Assembly: GCA_016708725.1 (NCBI GenBank)
Contig: JADJFE010000001.1
Span: 496,001 to 560,000, forward strand
Reading direction: 5' to 3'
Source of the DNA: Candidatus Aalborgicola bjergmarkensis
Lineage (GTDB): Bacteria > Pseudomonadota > Gammaproteobacteria > Burkholderiales > Burkholderiaceae_C
Length of the DNA: 64,000 nt
Of this stretch, positions 1 to 8,217 are shown piece after piece. A model generated the notes under the pieces. That model searched no databases and was not told where the DNA came from. It worked only from the letters and a program-made list of their open reading frames with translations. The position numbers were made by a program, and so were the translations under genes. Positions within the stretch are counted from its first letter, which is position 1. Each line of letters starts with the position of its first letter.

Positions 1-1417
1 CCGAAAACTCCAGCACTGCCACGCCGTTCTTACGCGAGATTTCGCACGCTTCAATGCGCACCGTACCGTGTTCGGTGAAGCGGAGGGAATTGCTGACCAG
101 ATTGGCCAGCATTTGCTGCAGGCGATGGGGGTCCCCCATGAACCAGTCGTTGGTGTTGCCCAGCCAGTGTGCTTCGAGCGTCAGATTCTTTTTCTGCGCG
201 GCTTCCATGAATTGCGTTTCCACGGTGCGCAGGACGTGGGCCGGGTCGAACGCAACCGATTCCAGCACCAATTTGCCAGCCTCAACCTTCGAGAGATCGA
301 GAATGTCATTGAGCAGGTTCAACAAGCCTTGACCGGAGTGGAGAATCGTGCGGGCATAATCTTGTCGCTGGGCATTGGAGATGCTAGCCGACATCAGCAG
401 TTGCGCCAGGCCAAGAATGCTGTTCATCGGCGTGCGAATTTCGTGCGAGGTGGTGGCCAGAAAGTGGCTCTTGGCCAGATTGGCCGCTTCGGCTGCGTGC
501 ACCGCCCGCTCCAGTGCTTGGCGAATCTCCCGCATGTCGGTGATGTCTCGTGCAATACCCAGGAACAGGGGTGCCAGGGCATCGGTATCGGTATCTGCAT
601 TGCGCAATGCGGTGCCGGTGGTCGCGTGCCAGCGCCAGGAGCCGTCAAGGTGCCTGATACGGTATTCGATGGCGTCTTGCTTCACGCTGGACGCGAGCAC
701 GCGCTGTAGAAAATCCTGAAACAGATCCACATCCTGCGTGTGCAACAGTTGCGCAAGCGATGTGCCAAGCAAGGCATCGGGTGCATAACCCAGGTGGTTT
801 GCGGCAACCGGGGCTATGTAGGTGCAAATACCCTCGCTGGTGAGGGTGAAAATGGTGTCGTTGGTATTTTCAACAAAGGAACGCAAGCGTTCCTCGCAGG
901 CGTGCAAGGTGATTTGTACCTGGTGGCATTCGGTCTCATCCCTGAGTACGGCAATATTGGACACTTGCCCGTTCTCTGCCTCTCGCATGGCTGATACGGA
1001 CAAAGCGCACCACAGGGTCTTGCCGGATTTGTGGATATAGCGTTTCTCCAGGGCGAAATGTTCAATCGAGCCTTCGGCCAGGTTGCGCATCTCGGCATGA
1101 CCAATACGTACATCGTCTGGATGGGTGATGGTCATGAAGGTCATTGCCTCCAGCTCACTGCGGTTGTAACCCACCAGCTGACAAAACCCATGGTTGACAC
1201 GCAGAAACCGGCCCGTTGCAGGATCAACCTGGGCAATGCCTATTGGGGCATTCTCAAAAGTTGCATGGTAGCGCCCTTCCTGCTGGCGCAGTGTGTCCGT
1301 CACGCTCGTTAATTGCGTGGCAAGCCTGCTGGCGCGCTGCTTGGCGTTGACCAGTGCCCAGGTCATACCGCATAGCAGCAGTCCGATGAGGGCAAGCGCA
1401 AATTCGTACCAGGTCAC
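1..1417 (-). CDS. PAS-domain sensor histidine kinase, cut by the window edge
   Basis: The reading frame is open from a GTG at 1417 down to the left edge of the window, so the C-terminus is missing. The start is one membrane helix (EFALALIGLLLCGMTWAL), followed by two PAS domains (about residues 45-155, with NAPIGIAQVDPATGRF, and 170-285) and a HisKA domain with the phospho-acceptor motif SHEIRTPMNS near residue 325. The HATPase domain has just begun where the window ends. The GTG overlaps the stop of the upstream Cache-domain gene as GTGA, so the two are translationally coupled and probably form one signalling unit. A receiver domain could follow outside the window. The ligand is unknown. The family call is firm; the GTG start rests on the overlap. 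Confidence 0.9.
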   Translation of the reverse strand, partial: MTWYEFALALIGLLLCGMTWALVNAKQRASRLATQLTSVTDTLRQQEGRYHATFENAPIGIAQVDPATGRFLRVNHGFCQLVGYNRSELEAMTFMTITHPDDVRIGHAEMRNLAEGSIEHFALEKRYIHKSGKTLWCALSVSAMREAENGQVSNIAVLRDETECHQVQITLHACEERLRSFVENTNDTIFTLTSEGICTYIAPVAANHLGYAPDALLGTSLAQLLHTQDVDLFQDFLQRVLASSVKQDAIEYRIRHLDGSWRWHATTGTALRNADTDTDALAPLFLGIARDITDMREIRQALERAVHAAEAANLAKSHFLATTSHEIRTPMNSILGLAQLLMSASISNAQRQDYARTILHSGQGLLNLLNDILDLSKVEAGKLVLESVAFDPAHVLRTVETQFMEAAQKKNLTLEAHWLGNTNDWFMGDPHRLQQMLANLVSNSLRFTEHGTVRIEACEISRKNGVAVLEFS

Positions 1418-2859
1418 GATGTTCCCTCTTTGGTATCCGTGGTGTCCCAACCGGCTGTTTGCATGATATGGCGCACACGCTCCAGAACCTGACCAAAACG
1501 CATTTCCAGCAGCAATTCTCCGGCTTCATCCATGGCCTGTGCGTGTTCCGATCCGGCCAGGAGTTTTTGTAGCGTCTGAAAGCGGGGAATGGCACTGAAT
1601 CGTTTTTGCTCCAATCGGGGCAAAATTTCGCGCAAGAGATGGTGTACTTGCTCGATATCTACCGCTTTCGCTACTGTTGCTACAGTTGCTACAGTTTTTG
1701 CTACGTCATCGGGCACAGGTTTGGCGACAGAAGCGGGTAATGGGTGTTGTGGGTGTTGTGGGTGCTGTGGGTGTTGTGTGGGGTGCTGCACGGGGGAGAT
1801 GGCGCTTGATGCCCGATTTCGCCTGGTTACCGCCACAGGCTTGCCGCCTGGTTTTGCGGCTGTACGGGGTACAGGCTGGCGTTCTTCGATTTTGGCAAGA
1901 TGCTGGTGTGCCTGCTCGCGTGTGGTGAGCTTGCGATAAAGGAGCAGGCTAAACACCAACAGCACCATACTGACCGCACCAGCCGACAAGAGTACGGTGG
2001 TGCGGTATTGGCGGTGTGGCTGCATGGCATGCTCCAGGGATTCCGCCACGAAACAGATAGTCTGGTATTCCGGCAGTTTGTGGTAACCAAAAACCCGTTC
2101 AACGCCGCCAGGCGGTGTTACACGCACAAAGTCCCCTGCGTTAGAGTCAGTCAGCCTGGTGTCTAGCCATGTAAGCGATTTTCCCAGCATTTCATCCGCT
2201 TTCGGATAATACGCCATGACTTCACCGGTATCACGCACCATGCCGCTCAGCCCCTCATTGCTCAGATGCAAGTTGGCGTGAAAGTTGGCGTGAACGTGCG
2301 ACAGCGTGTCGGGAGTGATCAAGGCTACGATGACTCCTGCAAAGACCCCAGCCTTCCAGATCGGGCGCGTGAATTGAATACTCCACCTGGCTGTTGTGCG
2401 TCCTTTGATCGGGCGGCTGATGAACAGGCGATCCTGGGCCTGGATAGTGCCCTTATGCACACGAAAGTATTCCCGGTCGCGCAAATCAGCACGACCGGCA
2501 GCAGGGGATGGACTGCTGAAGGCGAGATAACCCTCCGCGTTGATGACTCCTATCTGGAATGCAATATCGCTGGTATGTGCCTGGCGCGCCTGAACGGTTT
2601 TGGCAAACCGGCTCCCGTCCTCGTGCCAGTTGGCGCGTAAATCCAGCAGCAGTTCGTCCAGCCGTTTGATGGTGGAGCGGGCATTTTTGGCATAGGCCTG
2701 CGCTTGCAGGCGCGTGGTGGTTTGTGCTTCCTGTAGCCGCTCGTGGGCGCTTTGGTTCAGTGTGTGATAAACCAGACCCCACATCACCATCAGCAATGCC
2801 ACTGCCGCAGCCAGGAGCCAGCGGACATGGTGAGAAAGGGATTTTCCCGTGTGTTTCAT
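1414..2859 (-). CDS. Membrane-anchored Cache (PDC-like) sensor protein without kinase domain
   Basis: The protein of about 481 residues has an N-terminal membrane helix (WLLAAAVALLMVMWGLVY), an extracytoplasmic region of about 230 residues that resembles double-Cache/PDC sensors (for example LRDREYFRVHKG and LFISRPIKGR), and a second helix (TVLLSAGAVSMVLLVFSLLLY). A proline- and histidine-rich linker with HPQ repeats follows, then a C-terminal helical segment. It has no kinase, GGDEF or HAMP signature. Its last codons overlap the GTG start of the PAS histidine kinase, so it probably supplies the sensing half of a two-protein receptor. I start at the ATG of MKHTGKSL (2859), because the longer in-frame extension has no membrane or domain features and runs into a tandem repeat. 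Confidence 0.8.
   Translation of the reverse strand: MKHTGKSLSHHVRWLLAAAVALLMVMWGLVYHTLNQSAHERLQEAQTTTRLQAQAYAKNARSTIKRLDELLLDLRANWHEDGSRFAKTVQARQAHTSDIAFQIGVINAEGYLAFSSPSPAAGRADLRDREYFRVHKGTIQAQDRLFISRPIKGRTTARWSIQFTRPIWKAGVFAGVIVALITPDTLSHVHANFHANLHLSNEGLSGMVRDTGEVMAYYPKADEMLGKSLTWLDTRLTDSNAGDFVRVTPPGGVERVFGYHKLPEYQTICFVAESLEHAMQPHRQYRTTVLLSAGAVSMVLLVFSLLLYRKLTTREQAHQHLAKIEERQPVPRTAAKPGGKPVAVTRRNRASSAISPVQHPTQHPQHPQHPQHPLPASVAKPVPDDVAKTVATVATVAKAVDIEQVHHLLREILPRLEQKRFSAIPRFQTLQKLLAGSEHAQAMDEAGELLLEMRFGQVLERVRHIMQTAGWDTTDTKEGTS
1670..1788. repeat. Coding microsatellite tracts in the Cache protein
   Basis: Two tandem tracts lie inside the Cache-protein gene. At about 1741-1785 a 9-bp unit (tgttgtggg on the plus strand) repeats about four times and encodes HPQ repeats. 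At about 1670-1704 a 9-10-bp unit (gctacagtt) repeats three times and encodes TVATVA. Both are in multiples of three, so a change of copy number would lengthen or shorten the linker without breaking the frame. Confidence 0.75.
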
Positions 2860-2886
2860 TGTGAGAGGGGTTGGTATCGAACCAGG

Positions 2887-2916
2887 GACAAAGACCGACA
2901 AAGACCGACAAAGACC
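2887..2916. repeat. Tandem repeat, 3 x 10 bp
   Basis: The unit gacaaagacc occurs three times without a break, about 28 bp upstream of the Cache-protein start and on the promoter side of that gene. It may be a simple slippage product or direct-repeat binding sites. Nothing else supports a function. Confidence 0.7.
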
Positions 2917-2995
2917 TATTGTCAGCACTGTAACAAAAACCCGGTGCTATCCTTGCTGCATTGCCATACAAACATGACGTACATGATAAAACCCC

Positions 2996-3781
2996 ATGCA
3001 CAATCCTTTTTCTCTTCCTCTGTGGCCTTATCCGCGCTGGGTGGCGCATCGGGGGGCTGGAACTCTTGCTCCTGAAAACACCCTTGCAGCACTGCGCGTG
3101 GGGGCCGGTTACGGCTATCGCATGTTTGAGTGTGACGTAAAAATCAGTGCCGATGGTATCCCTTTTCTCATGCATGACACCAGTCTGGAGCGCAGCACCA
3201 ACGCACGCGCCCTGTTCGGTCTTGATGCCAGCGCGGTTGGTGGCGACCATTCCTGGGGCAAATTGTCGCTACTCGATGCGGGCAGTTGGCACTCGCGTAC
3301 CTTTGCGGGTGAGCCGTTGGCCACGCTGCAAGCTGCCGCTGCTTTTTGCAAACATAATGCATACTTGCTGAATATTGAAATCAAGCCCACACCTGGAGCC
3401 GAATTCCGAACCGGCGTTGTCGTGGCCGAGCACGCAGCGCATTTATGGCGTGGTCAGACTGTGCTGCCATTGCTGAGTTCATTTGCACCACCTGCCTTGC
3501 AAGCGGCCATGGAGACGGCCCCCGCAATGCCGCGCGCCTTGTTGCTGAAAAAAGAGTCCACGGATTGGCTGCGCGTGGCACGGGAACTGGGTTGCTGTGC
3601 CATTGTGTGCCAGCATACGCTGTGGAGCCAGGATACCGTCACCCAGGCCAGAAATGCGGGCTTTAGAACGATGAGCTACACCGTCAACGACATACAGGTG
3701 GCCCGGCGACTGCTGGAACTGGGGCTTGACAGCATCATCACCGATAGAGTCGATCTATTCTCCCCAGCCCAGAGCCTATGA
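2996..3781 (+). CDS. ugpQ: Glycerophosphodiester phosphodiesterase
   Basis: A 261-residue GDPD-family TIM-barrel enzyme that hydrolyses glycerophosphodiesters to glycerol-3-phosphate and an alcohol. The family motifs are present: HRGAGTLAPENT near residue 18 (catalytic His and metal-binding Glu), FECDVKISADGIPFLMHD (metal ligands and second catalytic His) and IEIKPTPG. The C-terminus has the usual MSYTVND and ITDRVDL. There is no signal peptide, so it is probably cytosolic as in UgpQ. Its stop overlaps the ratA start (ATGA), so the two are co-transcribed. Length is normal for the family. Confidence 0.93.
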   Translation: MHNPFSLPLWPYPRWVAHRGAGTLAPENTLAALRVGAGYGYRMFECDVKISADGIPFLMHDTSLERSTNARALFGLDASAVGGDHSWGKLSLLDAGSWHSRTFAGEPLATLQAAAAFCKHNAYLLNIEIKPTPGAEFRTGVVVAEHAAHLWRGQTVLPLLSSFAPPALQAAMETAPAMPRALLLKKESTDWLRVARELGCCAIVCQHTLWSQDTVTQARNAGFRTMSYTVNDIQVARRLLELGLDSIITDRVDLFSPAQSL

Positions 3782-4221
3782 AAACCATCCACAAATCCAT
3801 TTTGATATGGTTCAGCCCCCAAGAAATGTATGGCTTGGTGACCGATGTTGAAAAATATGCGCAGTTTCTCCCCTGGTGTGACCACGCCCGGATACTGGAA
3901 AACCATGAAGATGGCATGACGACTGAAATTGGCCTGTCATTCGGCGGGGTGCATCAAAGCTTTTCCACGCGCAATACGCATGTTCTGAATCGGCGGGTTG
4001 ATTTGTTGCTGTTGAACGGACCGTTTTCGCGCCTTGACGGACACTGGTGTTTCCACCCGGTAGGGGACGGCGCGCAACGTGCCTGCAAGGTCGAATTGAC
4101 CCTGAGTTATGGATTTGATAGCCCCACCCTGGACAAACTGGTGGGGCCGGTTTTTGACAAGGTTGCGGCCAGTTTGATCGATGCCTTTGTTACGCGCGCA
4201 CAGCAGGTGTATGGTGACTGA
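3778..4221 (+). CDS. ratA: RatA / Coq10-like START-domain protein
   Basis: The 147-residue protein matches the RatA/Coq10 SRPBCC family: MKTIHKSILIWFSPQEMYGLVTDVEKYAQFLPWC at the start (seen in pieces), a central beta-rich lipid-binding fold and the closing helix FDKVAASLIDAFVTRA. Eukaryotic Coq10 binds ubiquinone; E. coli RatA was reported to interfere with 70S assembly. Which activity applies here cannot be told from sequence. It overlaps ugpQ by 4 nt and is followed directly by rnfH, the conserved ratA-rnfH pair of proteobacteria, which supports the assignment. Confidence 0.92.
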   Translation: MKTIHKSILIWFSPQEMYGLVTDVEKYAQFLPWCDHARILENHEDGMTTEIGLSFGGVHQSFSTRNTHVLNRRVDLLLLNGPFSRLDGHWCFHPVGDGAQRACKVELTLSYGFDSPTLDKLVGPVFDKVAASLIDAFVTRAQQVYGD

Positions 4222-4234
4222 GGTAATTGAAGCG

Positions 4235-4588
4235 ATGCAGACCCTGGTGGTTACGGTGGTCTACTCCCCCGGTCTCCGGCAGGTGCTGGAGCAGCGCATG
4301 GTGGTCCCGGCAGACAGCACCCTGGGGGAGGCGTTGCAAGCCAGCCAACTGCTGGCTGGTGTACCGCAGTCTGACATGCTGCAACTGGAGTTCGGTATCT
4401 GGGGGCGTAAGGCACAAACGTTTCACACGTTACAGGCCGATGACAGGATTGAGGTGTACCGCCCCTTGCGGGTTGATCCCAAATCGGCACGTCGCACACG
4501 GTTCGCACACCAGGGAAGCAGCAAGTCGGCTGGTTTGTTTGCCAAACGCCGCCCAAAACCCGACAACCCCGACAACCCGGATGCCTGA
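4235..4588 (+). CDS. rnfH: RnfH-family ubiquitin-like protein
   Basis: A 117-residue protein with the beta-grasp RnfH fold: VVTVVYSPGLRQ at the start, LGEALQAS in the helix and the hallmark DDRIEVYRPLRVDPK. The molecular role of RnfH is unknown; the family travels with ratA, as here. I choose the ATG at 4235 because it places the first strand nine residues in, as in relatives; an in-frame ATG at 4211 overlapping ratA is the alternative. The basic, proline-rich tail (RRPKPDNPDNPDA) carries a small CGACAACCC DNA repeat and looks unstructured. Confidence 0.88.
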   Translation: MQTLVVTVVYSPGLRQVLEQRMVVPADSTLGEALQASQLLAGVPQSDMLQLEFGIWGRKAQTFHTLQADDRIEVYRPLRVDPKSARRTRFAHQGSSKSAGLFAKRRPKPDNPDNPDA

Positions 4589-4603
4589 GAGAGTACCGCA
4601 GGA

Positions 4604-5128
4604 CTACTGGCAGTCTCTCTCCATCACGCCCTGGATGCGTCGAACCTCTTCGGCGCGGGCGGCCTCGTCCATGACTTCCCGTTCGCCAGCAGCGTTGATG
4701 CGCGCGATTCGTATCCCGGAATCAAAGGTCGTCTTGCCTTGCTTGGCTCGGTTACAGTTCTCGGCCTTGGCGCGGGCGACGCGGTCTTCCTCAGCCATCA
4801 CTTTGGCGCGTTCTGCCTCGGCAGCCTGCTTCTTTTTAGCTTCCAGTTCCTTGTCCAGTGCGGAAGTCTTGCCGGCGCTGGCCGGGAGTTTGGCAGCAAT
4901 GGCACCGGAGGCGGCATCGCTGGGATTTTCCGCGCTGGTGGCCTTGGACGTTGTCGGCAAGACGCGCGCACCGGGGCGCTTCAGAACGTTTTTGTCAGGA
5001 ATTTCAGCCGGAGGTGGGCGGTCGCTGAAAACCTTGCGCCCATCGTTATCGACCCATTGCCATTGGGCCGATGCTGCAAGACAGACCGCAGCCAAAGTCG
5101 TCATCAAGAGGGTTTGTAGAGGTTTCAT
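4604..5128 (-). CDS. DUF4124-type secreted protein
   Basis: A 174-residue protein with a signal peptide (MKPLQTLLMTTLAAVCLAASA), then QWQWVDNDGRKVFSDRPPP, the N-terminal motif of the DUF4124 family found in betaproteobacterial periplasmic proteins. The central part is alanine-rich, then comes a charged helical region (KELEAKKKQAAEAERAK) that may form a coiled coil, and two late cysteines. The function is unknown. It converges with rnfH, with 15 bp between the stops. The start is set by the signal peptide; the frame extends far upstream but without sense. Confidence 0.85.
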   Translation of the reverse strand: MKPLQTLLMTTLAAVCLAASAQWQWVDNDGRKVFSDRPPPAEIPDKNVLKRPGARVLPTTSKATSAENPSDAASGAIAAKLPASAGKTSALDKELEAKKKQAAEAERAKVMAEEDRVARAKAENCNRAKQGKTTFDSGIRIARINAAGEREVMDEAARAEEVRRIQGVMERDCQ

Positions 5129-5137
5129 GGCCTTAAG

Positions 5138-5170
5138 TGTAGCGTGTAGCGAGTAGCGTGTAGCGTTGTT
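5138..5170. repeat. Short gtagcgt tandem tract
   Basis: Upstream of the DUF4124 gene the sequence runs gtgtagcgtgtagcgagtag and on, four near-copies of a 7-10-bp unit containing gtagcg. It lies where the promoter or leader of that minus-strand gene should be. No function can be assigned. Confidence 0.5.
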
Positions 5171-5293
5171 GCAGGTTTTGGGATTTGCAAACGTCAAAAG
5201 TCTTTGGGAGTTTAGGAACCATTTGTACATGGCATGCCATACTTGGGTTGATGCGCATAACGATTTGCATAACGTACCCACCGAAAGAACTTC

Positions 5294-6583
5294 ATGACCA
5301 AACCCAAAGCTCCCAAAAAGTCCGGTAATCGTAAACCATCCAAAGCATCGGGGGAAGCGCCCGGGCGGCATGTACGGGCTACCGATATTGCAGGATACGG
5401 AAAACTGGCGCTGGATGCAACCCTGGGGGTTGTGGACATGATGGGTGTGATGCACCGCAAAATTGTGGATACCCCCGGTGTTTTGGAGAGCCCGCTCCTT
5501 AAGGCAGTATCCGAAGCGGCGGACCTGGTGCTCGGCGGTATACGCGATGTTGCCCACTCCACGCGCGAGGGGGTTGACCGACTGGTTAAAGATATTGCGC
5601 CGGACATAGCGCAGATGCAATCCTCTGCACAGCGCGAAGCGGTCGTATCGGCGTTTAATGGCGTGGTGGGGGATCACCTGGCCAGCAGCAGCAATCCCTT
5701 GACCATTACCATGCGTCTGCGTCAAAACGGCCAGGCACTTGAACTGTCGAAACCCGCACTGCAGGCAATGACAGCTACAACGGCTGCAGCGCCCATCAGC
5801 GGCAAGATCCTGCTGCTGGTGCATGGCAGTTGCATGAACGATCTGCAGTGGATGCGCAAAAACCACGACCATGGCGCAGCGCTGGCGGCAGCGCATGGTT
5901 TCACTGCGGTTTATCTGCACTACAACTCCGGTTTGCATATCTCCAGCAATGGCCGCCAGCTGGCGAGTCTTTTACAGGAATTGGTGCACGCCTGGCCGAC
6001 TGCGGTGCAGGAATTGGTGATCGTGGCGCACAGCATGGGCGGTCTGGTGTCCCGCAGCGCGTGCCATTACGCACAGCAGACGGGGCTTGACTGGCTCTCG
6101 CACCTGAGCCGGATGGTGTTTCTTGGCACGCCCCACCATGGTGCCCCCCTGGAGCGCGGTGGCAACTGGGTCACCATCTTGCTGGAGGCCATGCCAAGCA
6201 CCAGCACCTACGCAGGTCTGGCAAAAATCCGCAGCTCCGGGGTTACGGATTTGCGCCACGGCAGTCTGCTGGATGAGGACTGGGCCGAAGGGGATCGATT
6301 CGCGCACTCCACGGATTTGCCAGGTTTTGTAGCACTTCCGGCACATGTGAAGTGCTACGCAGTGGGTGCAGTGTTTAACAAGGAACTGGACAATCTGGGC
6401 GCTACAGTGCTAGGCGATGGCATGGTGCCCCTCAATAGTGCCCTTGGCAGGCATGCTGACCCACAACGCTGCCTGGACATTCCTGATACCCATCAGGCCA
6501 CCTTTTACGGCTTGAACCATCTGGACTTGCTGAACCATCCGGATGTGTTTGCGCAGCTTCAGCGTTGGTTGGTTGAGAGCTGA
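5294..6583 (+). CDS. Alpha/beta-hydrolase (PGAP1-like lipase/esterase)
   Basis: A 429-residue protein. The first 40 residues are basic and low-complexity (KPKAPKKSGNRKPSK), and a helical region follows to about residue 165. The hydrolase core begins at ILLLVHGSCMNDLQW (oxyanion region) and has the nucleophile elbow VIVAHSMGGLVSR with its Ser near residue 252, then FLGTPHHGAPLERGG, typical of PGAP1/lipase-class alpha/beta hydrolases. A late Asp (GDGMVPLNSALG) and His (YGLNHLDLL) can complete the triad. There is no signal peptide. The substrate is unknown; an ester or polyhydroxyalkanoate-type lipid is possible. Confidence 0.82.
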   Translation: MTKPKAPKKSGNRKPSKASGEAPGRHVRATDIAGYGKLALDATLGVVDMMGVMHRKIVDTPGVLESPLLKAVSEAADLVLGGIRDVAHSTREGVDRLVKDIAPDIAQMQSSAQREAVVSAFNGVVGDHLASSSNPLTITMRLRQNGQALELSKPALQAMTATTAAAPISGKILLLVHGSCMNDLQWMRKNHDHGAALAAAHGFTAVYLHYNSGLHISSNGRQLASLLQELVHAWPTAVQELVIVAHSMGGLVSRSACHYAQQTGLDWLSHLSRMVFLGTPHHGAPLERGGNWVTILLEAMPSTSTYAGLAKIRSSGVTDLRHGSLLDEDWAEGDRFAHSTDLPGFVALPAHVKCYAVGAVFNKELDNLGATVLGDGMVPLNSALGRHADPQRCLDIPDTHQATFYGLNHLDLLNHPDVFAQLQRWLVES

Positions 6584-6597
6584 ATGAGGGATAAATT

Positions 6598-6645
6598 GGC
6601 TGAAGTCCGCATGGATAGTGCGATAACAGCTATTAAAATAGAAGC
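6598..6645 (-). repeat. Dispersed ATAGCTGT-type intergenic repeat
   Basis: Read on the minus strand this is TTTTAATAGCTGTTATCGCA followed by ATGCGGACTTCAGCC, a diverged copy of the family core (ATAGCTGTCCCCGCAC, then TTCCA, then GGGCTGCAGCC). It lies between two convergent genes, just after the hydrolase stop. Confidence 0.7.
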
Positions 6646-6699
6646 GCTACACCAAAGGTTCACCCGTTTGCCGGACCGTATCCGGCCTGAATCTACCAT

Positions 6700-7356
6700 C
6701 TACCAAAAGCTCAACAAGCGGCCTTTGACCACCTTGGACTCCAGACGTTTGAGGGGTGTGTTGCCGATTTTGATGCACGTACCGCTTGGGACATCGAATT
6801 GCCACTGGTGTTTGGGACAGGTCAGGGTGTTGCCATTCACATTCAGCGCCAGTTCCGGCATGTCGGTTCCCTGGTGGGGGCAGCGGCTGTCATACACCCG
6901 GTAGACCTTATTTTTGCGGTAGACGAACAAGCCCAGTCCATCGCATGTGGTGCGTAGCACTTCGCCATCCGGGATGTCTTTTGTGGTCATCAGGTCGTGC
7001 CATTGTCCGGTGGTTGTTCCGCTCATTCCGTCCGTCTTGGTCAGTGCGTCCAGCTCGAATCCGGGGATGTCCATTTCCAGAATCACATCCACGGCCCAGA
7101 TGATCTTGGCAAACCCAAGCGCTGGAAACGCCATCAGCAGCGCATCCAGCACCTCTGCAGGTGTACAACCCTCCCGCAAGGCCCGGCCCAGGTACTGGCG
7201 CAGTCCCGGTTTCGTCTGGGAGTGGACTTTGGTGATAACGGAAATCAGACTGCGGGTCTTGGGGTCGAGATGCTTGCCCGCATCCTTCATGAAAGCAAAA
7301 TAATGTCCCAGAGCCTCTGGCCGGGCTTTAAGCAGGTAATTCAGTGCGTCACTCAT
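6700..7356 (-). CDS. Carboxymuconolactone decarboxylase-Rieske [2Fe-2S] fusion
   Basis: A 218-residue protein with two parts. Residues 1-105 resemble the carboxymuconolactone decarboxylase/AhpD fold (KTRSLISVITKVHSQTKPGL, LREGCTPAEVLDALLMAFPA). The AhpD CxxC redox pair is absent; only one Cys is seen at the matching place. Residues 120-218 are a Rieske ferredoxin-like domain with a full cluster motif, CPHQGT then TCPKHQWQFD, which binds [2Fe-2S] through two Cys and two His. The fusion suggests a small redox or oxygenase-associated protein. It overlaps the SEC-C gene by 8 nt, so the two are probably co-expressed. Confidence 0.82.
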   Translation of the reverse strand: MSDALNYLLKARPEALGHYFAFMKDAGKHLDPKTRSLISVITKVHSQTKPGLRQYLGRALREGCTPAEVLDALLMAFPALGFAKIIWAVDVILEMDIPGFELDALTKTDGMSGTTTGQWHDLMTTKDIPDGEVLRTTCDGLGLFVYRKNKVYRVYDSRCPHQGTDMPELALNVNGNTLTCPKHQWQFDVPSGTCIKIGNTPLKRLESKVVKGRLLSFW

Positions 7357-7963
7357 GATGGGGTTCTTTTACTATCATGAAGTCGCTTTTAAATTTGCTC
7401 AATTTGGACATGATCTGACTGACGTTGTCGTGCGGACCTTGAATGTAAAACGGCTGACCGTTCCGACCAAACGCATATTTGGGTACAAATGGGCGTGCGG
7501 ACTCAATAACATACTGAGAGTCCTTCCAGTCCGGGTTGGGTTCAAAGCCAAGGTTGCGGGCGTATTCAATTCCGCCCAGGATAAGGCTGCGGGCGTCTTC
7601 ATACTCGATCATCTCAAACTCCATGTTTGCTCGTGCAAGCATGCTCTGAACTGCCGACGCAGGCATGTTGGCATTGCAAAAAGTGTCCTTCAGGCCAAGG
7701 CAAAGCACATCCACCAGATAGCTTCCAAAAATATATTTTTGGTTGGGTAACTGACGAACGACGAAAATAGTTGCCAAGCCATTCTCTTGCCAGCCCTTGC
7801 CGATTACGCATTGAGAAACAGGATATTCAGTAGATTTTCTGATCAGTGAACGGGGGGACTCCTGGCTGACAGCGACTTCCTTTGCACGGCAGCAAAACTT
7901 GTATTTGCGACCGCTCCCGCAGGGACACGGTTGGTAGGGGTCAATTTTTTGAATCGGCATCAT
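7349..7963 (-). CDS. SEC-C zinc-motif protein
   Basis: The N-terminus carries a SEC-C metal-binding motif (CPCGSGRKYKFCC, residues 13-25), as found at the end of SecA and in many small proteins, where it binds zinc. The rest, about 180 residues, has no family I recognise; GGIEYARNLGFEPNPDW resembles a segment seen in other SEC-C proteins of unknown role. I choose the ATG at 7963 because GGAG lies 9 nt upstream; an ATG at 7978 is in frame but has no ribosome site. Its 3' end overlaps the Rieske-fusion gene. Confidence 0.78.
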   Translation of the reverse strand: MMPIQKIDPYQPCPCGSGRKYKFCCRAKEVAVSQESPRSLIRKSTEYPVSQCVIGKGWQENGLATIFVVRQLPNQKYIFGSYLVDVLCLGLKDTFCNANMPASAVQSMLARANMEFEMIEYEDARSLILGGIEYARNLGFEPNPDWKDSQYVIESARPFVPKYAFGRNGQPFYIQGPHDNVSQIMSKLSKFKSDFMIVKEPHHE

Positions 7964-8089
7964 GTATTGAATCTCCATTATTTCACGGGGAATGGCAGCC
8001 TACACTGTGTATCGTAATGTACGGTAGCTGCGAGGTAGCACATTTTATGGGAGAGCTTTCTGATTGCCTTCTGGTGGAGAAAAAAGATC

Positions 8090-8135
8090 GAATCGGCCTG
8101 TAATCCTTGTAGTAAGTGCGGGAGAAGCTATATTT
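8090..8135 (-). repeat. Dispersed ATAGCTGT-type intergenic repeat
   Basis: On the minus strand: ATATAGCTTCTCCCGCACTT, then ACAAGGATTACAGGCCGATT. The ending GCCGATT is shared with the copies at 43.5 and 62.9 kb. It sits upstream of the CBS-domain gene. The rest of 7979-8217 shows no gene. Confidence 0.7.
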
Positions 8136-8217
8136 ATGTGAGCATATTGGCAGTATGCTTTGTTGCTTGTGCCAAGTGGCAGGGCGGGGAAGGATGTTGA
8201 CGCAGGAGGATGAAGCG

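Noticed and set aside
54..994. Plus-strand open frames over the first kilobase
   Set aside because: They lie opposite a clear PAS-histidine kinase frame on the minus strand and show no domain or ribosome site.
4227..5156. 309-codon plus-strand frame
   Set aside because: It overlaps rnfH in another frame and then runs antisense to the DUF4124 gene; both real genes have family motifs.
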